Below are positions 15,759 to 24,928 of a DNA stretch of 64,000 nt, piece after piece; position 1 is the stretch's first letter; every line of letters begins with the position of its first letter. The notes beneath the pieces are model-generated. The model worked only from the letters and a program-made list of their open reading frames with translations. It did not search any database and was not told where the DNA came from. Position numbers and translations under genes: made by a program. Where the stretch lies: positions 372,001 through 436,000 of the forward strand of contig NZ_FNIE01000003.1 in NCBI RefSeq assembly GCF_900103985.1, written 5' to 3'. The stretch is from Actinacidiphila guanduensis (GTDB taxonomy: Bacteria; Actinomycetota; Actinomycetes; Streptomycetales; Streptomycetaceae).

Positions 15759-17678
15759 TCACGCGGTGAGTTCGTGGGTGACCGCGGCGGTCAGCCGCTC
15801 GGCGCGCTCGGCGACCTCGGGCGGGCCGCATTCGATCGCCCGGGCGCACCAGCTCTGCGCCGAGGGCAGGTCGCCGCGGCGCGCGGAGAGCAGGGCGAGC
15901 CGCAGGGCGGCCCGGCCGTGCCCGGCGTCCGCGGCCCGGGTCCACCACACGGCGGCTTCCGGCTCGCTGCCCTCGCGGGCGAGCAGCAGCCCGAGGTTGA
16001 ACGCGCCCTGCCGCGAGCCGGCTTCGGCGGCCAGCCGGTACCAGTGCGCGGCCTCGACCACGTCGCCGCGCCGGGCGGCGCCCATGCCGAGCCGCACCTG
16101 CGCCCTGGGGTGCCCCTGGCGCGCCGCCCGCTCGAACCACGCGTCGGCCTCCTCGCGCGCCTCCTCCCGGCCGTCGAGCAGCGCTCCCAGCCGGTAGGCG
16201 CCCTCGGGGCTGCCGCCGCCGGCCGCGCAGCGCAGGTGCCGCTCGGCGCCGTGGGAGTCGCCCTCGCGCTGCAGCGCGATCGCCACCTGGAGGGCGGCCT
16301 CGGCGTGCCCGGCCGCAGCGGCCCGCTCGTACCAGCGGCGGGCTGCGGCCTCCTCGCCGCGCCCCGCGTGCAGGATGCCGAGGTTGAAGGCGGCGTCGAT
16401 GCTGCCGGCCTCGGCCGCCTTGGAGAACCACGGCTCGGCGCCGGCGGCGTCCCCGCGCTGGAGAAGCAGGACGGCCAGCGCGTTGGCGGCCTCGCGGTGC
16501 CCCGCGTAGGCGGCCTTGCGGTACCACTGCTCGGCCTGGGCGACGCGCTCCTGGGCCGCGCACAGCAGACCGAGGTTGTACGCCCCGTTGACGTCGCCGG
16601 CCTCCATTGCGGTGCGGTACCAGCGCTCGGCCGTCTGGGTCTCGCCCTCCTCTGCGTGCAGGGCGCCCAGCGCGTTCGCCGCGTTGCCGTCGCCGGCCTG
16701 GGCGGCGCGGCGCCACCAGGTGGCGGCCTGCTCGACGTCGCCGGAGTCGCGCAGCAGGAAGCCCAGGGCGCACGCGGCCCTTGCCTCGCCGTCACGGGCG
16801 GCGGTCAGGTACCAGTGCGCGGCCTCCTTGGTGTCGCCGCGCTCCTCCAGCAGGGCGCCCAGCCGCAGAGCGGCACGCCGGTGCCGCCGGGCGGCGGCCT
16901 GCCGGAACCACTGCTCGGCCTCGCGGTCGTGGCCGCGGGCGGCGCAGATGCGGGCCAGCCGGTACGCGGCCTCGCGGTGGCCGTGCTCGGCGGCCGCGCG
17001 GAACCACCGCTCGGCGCCCGGGTCGCGCCGGTGGTGCAGCAGGTCGGCCAGCGCGTAGGCGCCCAGCGGGTGCCCGGCCTCGGCGGCCTGGCACAGCCAG
17101 TACTCCGCCGCCGGCTCCTCGCCACGCTCGCGGAAGTGCCGGCCGAGCGCGTGCGCGGCCGGGGCGGACCCCGCGACGGCGGCGACCCGCCACCACCCGG
17201 CCGCCTCCTCGGACTGGCCGAGCTGGTGCAGCAGCAGGGCGAGGTTGTTGGCGGCAGCGCGGTCGCCGTGCTGGACGGCGGCCCGCAGGTACGGCTCGGC
17301 GCCGTCGAGGTCGCCGCGGCGCAGCAGCAGAGTGCCGAGCGCGCTCATCGCGGCGGGGTCGCCGGCGTCGGCGGCCTTGCGGTGGCGAGCTGCTATCTCG
17401 GCCTCCTCGCGCATGGCGAGGGTGTCCTCGTCGGGCAGTTCACTGAGGAGCGCGGGTGCGGCGGGCTCGGTCTGACCGGTACCGCCGGGCGCAGTGTCCC
17501 CGGGTGCGGGCAGAGCGGCGTCCGGCGTGTCCCGTACGGCGGGTCCGGACGCGGGCAGGGCGGCGCGGGGCCCGGGCAGCAGGTCGGCCACGGTCATGGC
17601 CTTCTCGCCCGCCGGCCCACGCTCCTCGTGGTTCTGACGAGTGTTCAGCAGTCCTGCACCATCCCCCATAAGCGCCAT
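15759..17678 (-). CDS. Long Sel1-like repeat (TPR-type) protein
   Basis: A 639-residue protein. After a low-complexity N-terminus of about 110 residues, roughly 14 Sel1-like repeats of about 36 residues run to the end, each with the pattern GD..AA..LG.L...G....AE.WYR.AAEAGH (for example AAYRLARICAARGHDREAEQ). Such solenoids are protein-binding scaffolds. No signal peptide or enzyme motif is visible. I use the ATG at 17678, preceded by AGGTGG; a GTG at 17690 is possible and would add four residues. It lies 104 bases upstream of tRNA-fMet on the same strand. Confidence 0.88.
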   Translation of the reverse strand: MALMGDGAGLLNTRQNHEERGPAGEKAMTVADLLPGPRAALPASGPAVRDTPDAALPAPGDTAPGGTGQTEPAAPALLSELPDEDTLAMREEAEIAARHRKAADAGDPAAMSALGTLLLRRGDLDGAEPYLRAAVQHGDRAAANNLALLLHQLGQSEEAAGWWRVAAVAGSAPAAHALGRHFRERGEEPAAEYWLCQAAEAGHPLGAYALADLLHHRRDPGAERWFRAAAEHGHREAAYRLARICAARGHDREAEQWFRQAAARRHRRAALRLGALLEERGDTKEAAHWYLTAARDGEARAACALGFLLRDSGDVEQAATWWRRAAQAGDGNAANALGALHAEEGETQTAERWYRTAMEAGDVNGAYNLGLLCAAQERVAQAEQWYRKAAYAGHREAANALAVLLLQRGDAAGAEPWFSKAAEAGSIDAAFNLGILHAGRGEEAAARRWYERAAAAGHAEAALQVAIALQREGDSHGAERHLRCAAGGGSPEGAYRLGALLDGREEAREEADAWFERAARQGHPRAQVRLGMGAARRGDVVEAAHWYRLAAEAGSRQGAFNLGLLLAREGSEPEAAVWWTRAADAGHGRAALRLALLSARRGDLPSAQSWCARAIECGPPEVAERAERLTAAVTHELTA

Positions 17679-17845
17679 GGTCGCACCCACCTGTGAGCGG
17701 CGTACACCCGGTATATCGCAACCCAGGCGGTCTCTTCAGCGTTTTGTCGACTTCCCGACAAGACGGCACGCCAAACGTTTCAAACCTGCCGCCCCCCGAT
17801 CAAGTGAAGAGGGCGAAAGTTCCTTGACCATGGCCTTTTCATGCA

Positions 17846-20740
17846 CTAGTTGGTGGCGTTCTTGCGGGCCTGCGCCAGCGCCTGGCCCAGCCGCTTCTGC
17901 GCGGCGCCGTAAGCGCCCCAGTCGCCCTTCTGCATCGCCGCCCGGGCGTCGTCGTACGCCTGTTGAGCCCTCGTCAACTCGGCCTGGAGCGCGGGGTCGC
18001 GCGAGGTGCCGCCCGGCGGCGAGTGCGCTCCGGCGGGGGCCGCCGCCGCGGGCGACCTGCCGAACACGGCGTCGAGCGCCTGCCCCAGGGTGTCCTCCAG
18101 CGCCTTGTTACGGCCGAAGCTGACGAACACCTTGCGGAGCACCGGGTAGTCGGTCCCGGCGCCGCGCACGTAGACCGGCTCGACGTAGAGCAGCCCGCCG
18201 TCCAGCGGCACGGTCAGCAGGTTGCCGTACTCCACGGTGGAGCCCTTGCCGCGCAGTTGGGAGATCGCCTTGGCGTAGGCCGGTTCGGAGTCGAAGGTGC
18301 CCTGCACCAGCGCCGGGCCGTCCACGGGCGCGTCGGCGGGCAGTTCGAGCAGCCGCAGGGTGCCGTAGTCGGGGCTCGTGGCGTCGGAGTCCACCGCCAG
18401 GACGGCGGCGAGGCTGCCCCGCTTGACCGGCGTGAAGGTGGAGGTGAGCGAGAAGTCCTGGCTGCTGCGCCCGGGCATCTTCAGGCTCAAGTAGTACGGC
18501 GGCACGGGCTTGCCGGACTTGGTGGCCGGGTCGGCGGGCACCTGCCAGTCGCCGCTGCCGCCGGAGAACTCCGCCGCGCCGGTGACGTGGTAGGTCGCGA
18601 GCATCTGCCGCTGCACCGTGAACAGGTCCTGCGGATAACGCAGATGGGACAGCAGGCCGGCCGGGATCGCGCTCTTGGGAAGCACGGTGTGCGGGAACGC
18701 CTTCATCCAGGTCTTGAGCACCGGGTCCTGGGTGTCCCACTGGTAGAGCCGCACGGCGCCGCTGTAGGCGTCCACGGTGGCCTTGACGGAGTTGCGGACG
18801 TAGTTGACCTGGTTCTGCCGGGTCGCCCCCGGGCCCTGGCCGCCGGTCGCGGAGTCGGCGGTGCCGGCGCCCAGCGTGGTGCGCGAGGCGTACGGATAGC
18901 CGTCGGTGGTGGTGTAGGCGTCGACTATCCACACCACCCGGCCGCCGACGACCGCCGGATAGGGGTCGCCGTCGACGGTGAGCCAGGGCGCGACGGACTC
19001 CACCCGCTGGGTGGGCGTGCGGTTGTAGAGGATCTTCGAGTCGTCGCCTATGGCGCCGGAGTACAGGATCTTCGGCTCGCCGAAGCTGAGCGCATAGGCG
19101 GCGCGGGTGATCGGGTTGGCCAGCGAGACGCCGGGGCCGGAGTAGCGCGTGGTCCGCACCCCGGAGCCGTCGGCGTAGTCGAGTTCCTTGGTGGGGCCGT
19201 CGACGATGGCGTACTGCCGGGTCTGCTCGCCGTAGTAGATCTGCTGGGGGTAGCCGCCCAGGTCGCCGGTCGCGGGCAGGCCGCCCTCGGTGTAGACGGG
19301 CCGGCCGGACTGGTCCTGGGCTCCCGCCCCGGCGGCCGCGCCGCCATGGCCGCCGGTGACCTCGGTGCCCTTGGCGGCGACCACCCCGTACCCATGGGTG
19401 TACCGGAAGTGGTCGTTGATCCAACTGCCGTCCGGGATGTCGTCGCTGTCGATCTCCCGCACGCCGATCACGGTGTCCTGCTCCCGGCCGTCCACGGTGT
19501 ACCGATCCACGTCCAGGGTGGAAGGGAAGGAATAGTAGCTGCCGCCCTGCTGAGTCTGCTGGAAGGTGGGCGCGACCACGTCCGGGTCCAGCAGGCGGAT
19601 CTCGGCGGCACCGGAGGTGTCGGCGCGCAGCTTGGCGTTGGAGGCGGTGCTGGTGCCCTTGTAGGGCGTCTGCACGGTGCGGTCGATGCCGTAGGCGGCC
19701 CGGGTGGCGTCGATGTTGCGCTGGATGTAGGGCGCTTCCTTGGCCGCCTCGTTGGGCTGCACCTGGAACTTCTGGACGATTGCGGGGTAGAGGCCACCGA
19801 TCAGGATCGCCGAGAGGATCATGAGGCCGAAGGCGGTGCCCGGCAGCGTCCAGGTGCCGCGCCACACGGTGGCGAAGAAGAGCAGGGCGCAGATGACGGC
19901 GATGAAGAACAGCGTGGTCTTGGCCGGCAGGTAGGCGTTGGCGTCCACGTAGCGCAGCCCGGTCCAGCCGCCGGCGGACTTCATCCCGCCCGACTTCACC
20001 GCGAGGCGGTAGCGGTCCAGCCAGTAGGCGACCGCCTTCAAGGACACGAACAGGCCGATCAGCACCGCCAGGTGGCCGGTGGCCGCGCGGGTGGCGCGCC
20101 CGCCGCCCGGGGAGGTGAGGCGCAGCCCGCCGTACAGGTAGTGCACCAGGGCGGCGGCCACCAGGCAGACCACCACGGCGGCGAAGCCGAAGCCGAGCAG
20201 GAAGCGGTACCAGGGCAGGTCGAAGGCGTAGAAGGACACGTCCTTGTGGAACTGCGGGTCCTTGGTGTGGAAGGAGGTGGCGTGCGCGTACTGCAGCCAC
20301 AGGCGCCACTGGGAGGCGCTCGCCACCCCTGCGACCAGGCCGGCCAGCGCGCTGACGGCGAGCACCGTCCAGCCCCGGTAGGGGGCGAGCGCCATGCGGT
20401 AGCGGTCCAGGTTGTGCTGCTCGGCGGACATGGCGCTCAGCGGCGGGCGCAGCCGGTGGGCCAGGTACATGTTCAGGCCGACCGCGCCGGCCATGGCCAG
20501 GCCGAAGACCGCGAAGAGCCCGGCCCTGGTCCACAGCACGGTGGTGAAGACCGACGAGTAGTGCACCGACCGGTACCACAGCAGGTCCGTCCACAGGCCG
20601 GCGGACATCACGAAGGCGACCATGAGCACGGCGATGACGGCCACCGCGACGAGCAGCGCGCGCGTACCCCGCGCGGCCCGGGCCGGGGCGGGCCGCGTTC
20701 CGGACGGCGCCCTGCCCCGGTCCGGCATCTCGAATACCAA
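17846..20740 (-). CDS. UPF0182-family large membrane protein
   Basis: A 964-residue protein of the UPF0182 family, universal in actinobacteria. The first 320 residues hold about seven transmembrane helices ([36 protein letters not shown] and others). A large soluble part follows (about residues 320-880) with aromatic-rich blocks, then an Ala/Gln-rich coiled tail ending in [17 protein letters not shown]. The function is unknown. The likely start is TTG at 20740 with GAGG seven bases before it; an ATG at 20728 (MPDRG) is the alternative. It is divergent from the PPA1309-family gene. Confidence 0.92.
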   Translation of the reverse strand: MVFEMPDRGRAPSGTRPAPARAARGTRALLVAVAVIAVLMVAFVMSAGLWTDLLWYRSVHYSSVFTTVLWTRAGLFAVFGLAMAGAVGLNMYLAHRLRPPLSAMSAEQHNLDRYRMALAPYRGWTVLAVSALAGLVAGVASASQWRLWLQYAHATSFHTKDPQFHKDVSFYAFDLPWYRFLLGFGFAAVVVCLVAAALVHYLYGGLRLTSPGGGRATRAATGHLAVLIGLFVSLKAVAYWLDRYRLAVKSGGMKSAGGWTGLRYVDANAYLPAKTTLFFIAVICALLFFATVWRGTWTLPGTAFGLMILSAILIGGLYPAIVQKFQVQPNEAAKEAPYIQRNIDATRAAYGIDRTVQTPYKGTSTASNAKLRADTSGAAEIRLLDPDVVAPTFQQTQQGGSYYSFPSTLDVDRYTVDGREQDTVIGVREIDSDDIPDGSWINDHFRYTHGYGVVAAKGTEVTGGHGGAAAGAGAQDQSGRPVYTEGGLPATGDLGGYPQQIYYGEQTRQYAIVDGPTKELDYADGSGVRTTRYSGPGVSLANPITRAAYALSFGEPKILYSGAIGDDSKILYNRTPTQRVESVAPWLTVDGDPYPAVVGGRVVWIVDAYTTTDGYPYASRTTLGAGTADSATGGQGPGATRQNQVNYVRNSVKATVDAYSGAVRLYQWDTQDPVLKTWMKAFPHTVLPKSAIPAGLLSHLRYPQDLFTVQRQMLATYHVTGAAEFSGGSGDWQVPADPATKSGKPVPPYYLSLKMPGRSSQDFSLTSTFTPVKRGSLAAVLAVDSDATSPDYGTLRLLELPADAPVDGPALVQGTFDSEPAYAKAISQLRGKGSTVEYGNLLTVPLDGGLLYVEPVYVRGAGTDYPVLRKVFVSFGRNKALEDTLGQALDAVFGRSPAAAAPAGAHSPPGGTSRDPALQAELTRAQQAYDDARAAMQKGDWGAYGAAQKRLGQALAQARKNATN

Positions 20741-20860
20741 GTGCGCACCTCGTCGTGGATCGGTCGGTCACGGGTGCCGCTGCCCGGCCTCCCACAGGTG
20801 CAACTTATCGACGCTTTGGCCGGTTCCCGATCCGGGTGGCGGAAGAGGCAGGATACTGAC

Positions 20861-21427
20861 ATGTCCAACACTGCGAACACCGCGAACGAGGGCGCGCCGC
20901 TGTCGGCGAGCCCGCTCACCCGAGCCGTCCTGGAGATCGACAGCTACGCCGCCGGGCTCGGCTGGGACCAGCCCGCGCGGCTGTTCGCCCTGGTCGACAC
21001 GGCGGGCCTGCGCGCCCAGGAGCCCGCCCTGGCCGAGCAGCTGGGGCTCGGCGACGAGTCGGTGCCGGGCAGCCTGACCCCCATCGAGCAGGAAGAGCTG
21101 CCCGCCGGCCAAGCGCTCGACGACTTCCTGGCCACCATCGCCTGGCCCGAGGTGATCGCCGGCTGCGCGCTGAGCGTGGAGCGGCTGATGCTGCCGCCGT
21201 CCGCCGAGGCCGCCATCCCCGACGGCCTGGACGAGGCGGCCCTGGCCGCCTGGGTCGCCGAGCACCCCGACCGGCAGGAGGTGCGGATGACGGTGGGCGT
21301 CCTGCGCGACGGCACCCGGGACTCGGCGCTGCGGCTGCGCGAGAAGGACACCCCCACGGAGGTGCTCACCGGGCCGGACCTGGTGCCGGGGCTGGCCGAG
21401 GCGCTGGCGGCGACCTTCGAGGACTGA
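20861..21427 (+). CDS. PPA1309-family conserved protein
   Basis: A 188-residue cytosolic protein conserved in actinobacteria (PPA1309 family), with motifs AVLEIDSYAAGLGWDQPARL, LATIAWPEVIAGCALSVERL and VRMTVGVLRDGTRDSALRLR. No enzyme motif is known to me. The start is the ATG at 20861 after GGCAGGATACTGAC. It is often found beside the UPF0182 gene, as here (divergent, 120 bp between starts), which hints at a shared role. It is convergent with the protease gene downstream. Confidence 0.88.
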   Translation: MSNTANTANEGAPLSASPLTRAVLEIDSYAAGLGWDQPARLFALVDTAGLRAQEPALAEQLGLGDESVPGSLTPIEQEELPAGQALDDFLATIAWPEVIAGCALSVERLMLPPSAEAAIPDGLDEAALAAWVAEHPDRQEVRMTVGVLRDGTRDSALRLREKDTPTEVLTGPDLVPGLAEALAATFED

Positions 21428-21524
21428 CCCCGCCTCCCCCGGCCCGCCCCTGCCCGGCCGGGCACCGTCCACCCGCCTGTCCGCGTCTAACCCTGCCTGT
21501 CCCCGCCTGTCCCTGCGCGGGGCG

Positions 21525-22598
21525 CTACTTGGTGCAGCTGGGCAGCGCGGACAGGTGGCCGGCGCGGATGTCCTTCAGCGCCGCCATGGCGTCGTCGAGC
21601 GTCTTGACCTTCACCAGGGTGAGGCCGCCCGGGACGTCCTTGGCGGCCTCCTCGCAGTTGTCGGCCGGGGTGAGGAAGAACTTCGCGCCCTTGTCGCGGG
21701 CGCCGATCGTCTTCAGGCTGATGCCGCCGATCGGGCCGACGTTGCCGTTGTCGTCGATGGTGCCGGTGCCCGCGACGAACTGCCCGCCGGTCAGGCTGCC
21801 CGGGGTCAGCTCGTCGATGATCCCCAGGGCGAACATCATGCCGGCGCTCGGGCCGCCGACGTCGGCCAGGCGGATGTCGATGGTGAACGGGAAGAGGTGC
21901 TCCACGCCCGCCTGGATGCCGACGACCGCGCGCTTGGGCCCGGTGTCGTCCGAGGTGCGGGTGGTGATCGTCACCTGGTGGGTGGGCGGGTTCTTCTTCT
22001 TGGTGTCGGCGGCGCGCACGACGGTGAAGGTGACCGGCTGGCCCGGCTGGTGCTTGGTGACGAAGGTGGCCACCTGGTCGGCGGCGGAGACGGTGTGCCC
22101 GTCGACGGACTTCACCACGTCGCCCGCGTGCAGGACGCCCTCGGCGGCGCCGCCCTTGACCACGGCGGCCACGATCACCCGGGACTGCACGGGGATCTTC
22201 AGCTCCTCCAGGGCGGCGACCTTGGCGCTGTCCTGGGACTGGCTGAACTCCTCGGCGTTCTGCTGGTCGGCCTGCTCGGCGGTCTGGCCCTTGGGGTACA
22301 GGGTGTCGTGCTCGACCACCTTGTCGTCGTGCCGCAGCCAGCCGAGCACGGACTCCACGAGGTTCATGTGGTAGTCGGCGCCGGTGACCCGCACGGTGGT
22401 CATGTTCAGGTGCCCCGTCGTCGGGTACGTCTGACGCCCGGTGATCTGGATGACCTTGGCGCCGCCGTAGGTGCCCAGGGTGTTCACGGTGGGCCCCGGT
22501 GACATCTCCGCGTACGGCGTGGGCGCGAGCAGCGCCACCAGCAGCAGTGCTATCAGGACGAGGGACGAGGCGAGAAGCGTCACCGTGCGGCGTGGCAT
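21525..22598 (-). CDS. Membrane-anchored PDZ/Lon-like serine protease (YlbL family)
   Basis: A 357-residue protein. An N-terminal transmembrane helix (residues 5-28) is followed by an extracytoplasmic region with a PDZ domain (about residues 130-220; GGAAEGVLHAGDVVKSVDGH) and a Lon-type S16 protease domain. The catalytic dyad is visible: Ser in GGPSAGMMFALGI and Lys in GGISLKTIGA. Probably a cell-envelope protease; the substrate is unknown. The ATG at 22598 (MPRRTVTLL) is chosen because residues upstream would precede the helix with an Arg-rich run. It sits 10 bases after a small membrane protein gene. Confidence 0.9.
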   Translation of the reverse strand: MPRRTVTLLASSLVLIALLLVALLAPTPYAEMSPGPTVNTLGTYGGAKVIQITGRQTYPTTGHLNMTTVRVTGADYHMNLVESVLGWLRHDDKVVEHDTLYPKGQTAEQADQQNAEEFSQSQDSAKVAALEELKIPVQSRVIVAAVVKGGAAEGVLHAGDVVKSVDGHTVSAADQVATFVTKHQPGQPVTFTVVRAADTKKKNPPTHQVTITTRTSDDTGPKRAVVGIQAGVEHLFPFTIDIRLADVGGPSAGMMFALGIIDELTPGSLTGGQFVAGTGTIDDNGNVGPIGGISLKTIGARDKGAKFFLTPADNCEEAAKDVPGGLTLVKVKTLDDAMAALKDIRAGHLSALPSCTK

Positions 22599-22608
22599 GC
22601 CCCGAACC

Positions 22609-22848
22609 CTACGGGACCGGCCCGGCGAGCGGGCCCCGGGGTGAGTCCTCTCCGCCCTCCTGCGGGCTCGGCGCCTCGCCCCCGGCAACAGGGCCGCCGG
22701 CGTTCTGCATGGCCTCCCTGAAGCGCTCGTAGCCGGCCAGGGACGCGCCGTCCCCGGTGCTGCGCTTGCGGGCGGCCCACCGGCCCCACAGCGCGGCGGC
22801 GACCGCGGCGGCCAGCGGAATGAGCAACCAGACGAGTGCTGCCACCAA
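22609..22848 (-). CDS. Small single-pass membrane protein
   Basis: A 79-residue protein with one N-terminal transmembrane helix (LVWLLIPLAAAVAAALWG) and a short polar cytosolic tail with SLAGYERFREAMQ. It lies 10 bases upstream of the PDZ/Lon-like protease gene and is surely co-transcribed with it, so it could be an accessory or substrate. Not recognised as a named family. Confidence 0.78.
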   Translation of the reverse strand: MVAALVWLLIPLAAAVAAALWGRWAARKRSTGDGASLAGYERFREAMQNAGGPVAGGEAPSPQEGGEDSPRGPLAGPVP

Positions 22849-22994
22849 GACTCCCCGATCCCGAATGCCCCAGACCGGTCCCCATCGGACCTATGAGCAG
22901 ATTAACCACTCGGTGGGACAACGGTCCGACGGTGGGTCCGGTTACGCAACCGCGAATCCCACGAACGGAGGGTGGCCGTCCATGGACACGCGAA

Positions 22995-23020
22995 GACCCG
23001 GCCGCAATGGCGACCGGGTC
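22995..23020 (-). terminator. Possible terminator between moaE and the protease operon
   Basis: GACCCGG (22995-23001) pairs with CCGGGTC (23014-23020) with a 12-base loop, 70 bases downstream of the moaE stop on the minus strand. A short stem without a clear U-tract. Confidence 0.4.
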
Positions 23021-23090
23021 GCGTGCCCATGGAGGCGGATCGCTTGCCGCCGGAGCCCTGCGGCGCCGGCGGGTGTCCGGGCGGCGCGCG

Positions 23091-23624
23091 TCAGCAGCGC
23101 TCGCCCGCCCCGACCCACTCCTCGGTGCCGTCGTCGAAGACCTGGTGCTTCCAGATCGGGACCTCGCTCTTGAGGTCGTCGATCAGGCGGCGGCTGGCCG
23201 CGAACGCCTCCGCGCGGTGCGGGCACGCCACCGCGACGATCACCGCGATGTCCCCGACCGCCAGGTCGCCCACCCGGTGCACGGCGGCCAGCGCCCGCAC
23301 GGGGAAGTCCGCGGCGACCTTCTCGGCCACCCGGCGGAGCTCCGCCTCGGCACTGGGGTGCGCGGTGTAGGACAGGGCGGTCACCTTGGCGCCGCCGTGC
23401 CCGTCGTGGTCGCGGACGGTGCCGACGAAGAACGTGGTGCCGCCGGCCGCGTCGTCACCCACGGCGGCGAAGACCTCGTCCACCGACAGCGGGGTGTCGC
23501 GCACCGCCAGCAGGCGCACGGTCTCGGTACGCGCCGGCTCGCCGGCGGTCTCCTGCGATGTCGCGTGCGCCGGTGCCGGCTCGGACGCTTCCGGTGTGGC
23601 CGATGCGGGTGCCATGCCTTCCAT
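23091..23624 (-). CDS. moaE: Molybdopterin synthase catalytic subunit
   Basis: A 177-residue protein: a variable N-terminal extension of about 40 residues, then a complete MoaE domain. It transfers sulfur from MoaD to precursor Z to make molybdopterin. Motifs: GGTTFFVGTVRDHDG, ALSYTAHPSAEAELRRV, VHRVGDLAVGD, CPHRAEAF and SEVPIWKHQVF with the active-site Lys. The start may be at 23624 or at the Met three codons later. No moaD is adjacent; moeZ, 31 kb away, is the other molybdenum/sulfur-transfer gene in the window. Confidence 0.94.
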   Translation of the reverse strand: MEGMAPASATPEASEPAPAHATSQETAGEPARTETVRLLAVRDTPLSVDEVFAAVGDDAAGGTTFFVGTVRDHDGHGGAKVTALSYTAHPSAEAELRRVAEKVAADFPVRALAAVHRVGDLAVGDIAVIVAVACPHRAEAFAASRRLIDDLKSEVPIWKHQVFDDGTEEWVGAGERC

Positions 23625-23716
23625 GGTGCCTCATTCTCCCCTCGATACCGCGATACGGAAAGACGCTTCCATTCGTGGACCACCGCCGGGGAGGACCACC
23701 GAGAGGCGCGAGGAGG

Positions 23717-24820
23717 TCACAGCCCGCGCCGCTTGCGCACCCTGCGCACGACCGCTGCGGCGCCCACCAGGGCGACGGTGGCTCCCGCCGCGCCCAGTGT
23801 GGTCGCGTCCTTGCGGCCGAGCCTGCGCCCGGCCACGGAGTTGCGGCCCTCGACCTCGTCCAGCAGCTCGGCGAGCACCTCCTCGTTGGTCCACTTCGGC
23901 CGCCAGCCCGCCTCGTGGAGCTTGCTCCCGCTGACCACCCAGGGATGCATGGTGTAGGCGAGATCACCCGCGGGGGAAGGGGTCAGGCCCAGCCGGTGCA
24001 GCCGGGAGGCGGCGCCGAAGGCGATGGAGGGCGGCAGCTCCATGCGCCGGATGCCCGACAGCTGCTCGACCTCCTCCTGCTCCAGCCACCCGTCGCAGCC
24101 GACTGCCATCTCGCCGTCGACCCGCTCCAGCACCGCGTACTCCAGTGCCGAGACCAGGTCCTCGACGTGGCAGAACTGCCAGCAGGGACGGCTGCCGGCG
24201 ACCACCAGGAGGCGGGGGGACTCGAAGTAGCGGGTGAGCGCGGTGTCGGTGCCGCCGACCAGGACGGCAGGGCGCAGGATCGTCACGTTGAGGCCGGGGT
24301 GGGCGCGCGGCGCGCGGCGGCCCAGGCGCTCGATCTCCAGCAGGTCGTCGACGAAGCTCGCCTCCGAGGTGGCGCGCAAGGGCGCGTCCTCGGCGAGCGG
24401 CACGTCGTTGTCCGCCTGGGCGCCGTAGACCATCGCCGAGGTGCACAGCACCACCCGGTGCACCCCTGCGGCAGCCGCCGCGGTCAGCACGGTCTGGGTG
24501 CCGCGCACATTGAACGCCGAGCGGGCCTTGGGGTCGGACTCCAGGTCGAGGTCGAGCGCCAGGTGCACCACGACCTCGGCGCCGCGCAGCTTCTCGGCGA
24601 TCGCCGGGTCGCGCACGTCCAGCACCCGCCAGGTCGCGCCGGGCACGTCGCCGCGCCGCTCGTCGATCGCCACGACCTGGCGGACCAGCTCGGACGCGGT
24701 GAGCCGCAGTGCCAGCGCACGGCCCACCCCGGAGGCGGCCCCCGTGATCGCGACCACCGGCCCCGATCCGGCGCGCGCCGTTTTCCGCTCTGGGCTGACG
24801 TGTGCTTCTGGGGAACTCAC
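23717..24820 (-). CDS. Epimerase/dehydratase-like (extended SDR) protein, atypical active site
   Basis: A 367-residue Rossmann protein of the NAD-dependent epimerase/dehydratase type: cofactor motif TGAASGVGR, DVRD and VVHLALD, the CTSAMVYGAQ strand, LRPAVLVGG and FCHVEDLVSALEYAV. The expected YxxxK catalytic pair is missing: the aligned segment reads FVDDLLEIERL. The C-terminus carries a hydrophobic helix (TTLGAAGATVALVGAAAVV) followed by Arg/Lys, so it may be tail-anchored. It is divergent from the zincin-like gene. It may bind NAD without being a normal epimerase. Confidence 0.85.
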   Translation of the reverse strand: MSSPEAHVSPERKTARAGSGPVVAITGAASGVGRALALRLTASELVRQVVAIDERRGDVPGATWRVLDVRDPAIAEKLRGAEVVVHLALDLDLESDPKARSAFNVRGTQTVLTAAAAAGVHRVVLCTSAMVYGAQADNDVPLAEDAPLRATSEASFVDDLLEIERLGRRAPRAHPGLNVTILRPAVLVGGTDTALTRYFESPRLLVVAGSRPCWQFCHVEDLVSALEYAVLERVDGEMAVGCDGWLEQEEVEQLSGIRRMELPPSIAFGAASRLHRLGLTPSPAGDLAYTMHPWVVSGSKLHEAGWRPKWTNEEVLAELLDEVEGRNSVAGRRLGRKDATTLGAAGATVALVGAAAVVRRVRKRRGL

Positions 24821-24928
24821 CGGGTGTCTCCCACGGTTGTCTCAGATACGTACGCAGCCATCCTGCCGGACAGGTGTCTAGGCTGGAGGTAGCGCCCGAT
24901 ACACCCCGACACAGATCCGAGGAATCCC

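Noticed and set aside
17963..20860. The first 966 codons of a long plus-strand frame leading into the PPA1309-family gene
   Set aside because: Antisense to the UPF0182 gene; only the part from 20861 has protein-like sequence and a ribosome-binding site.
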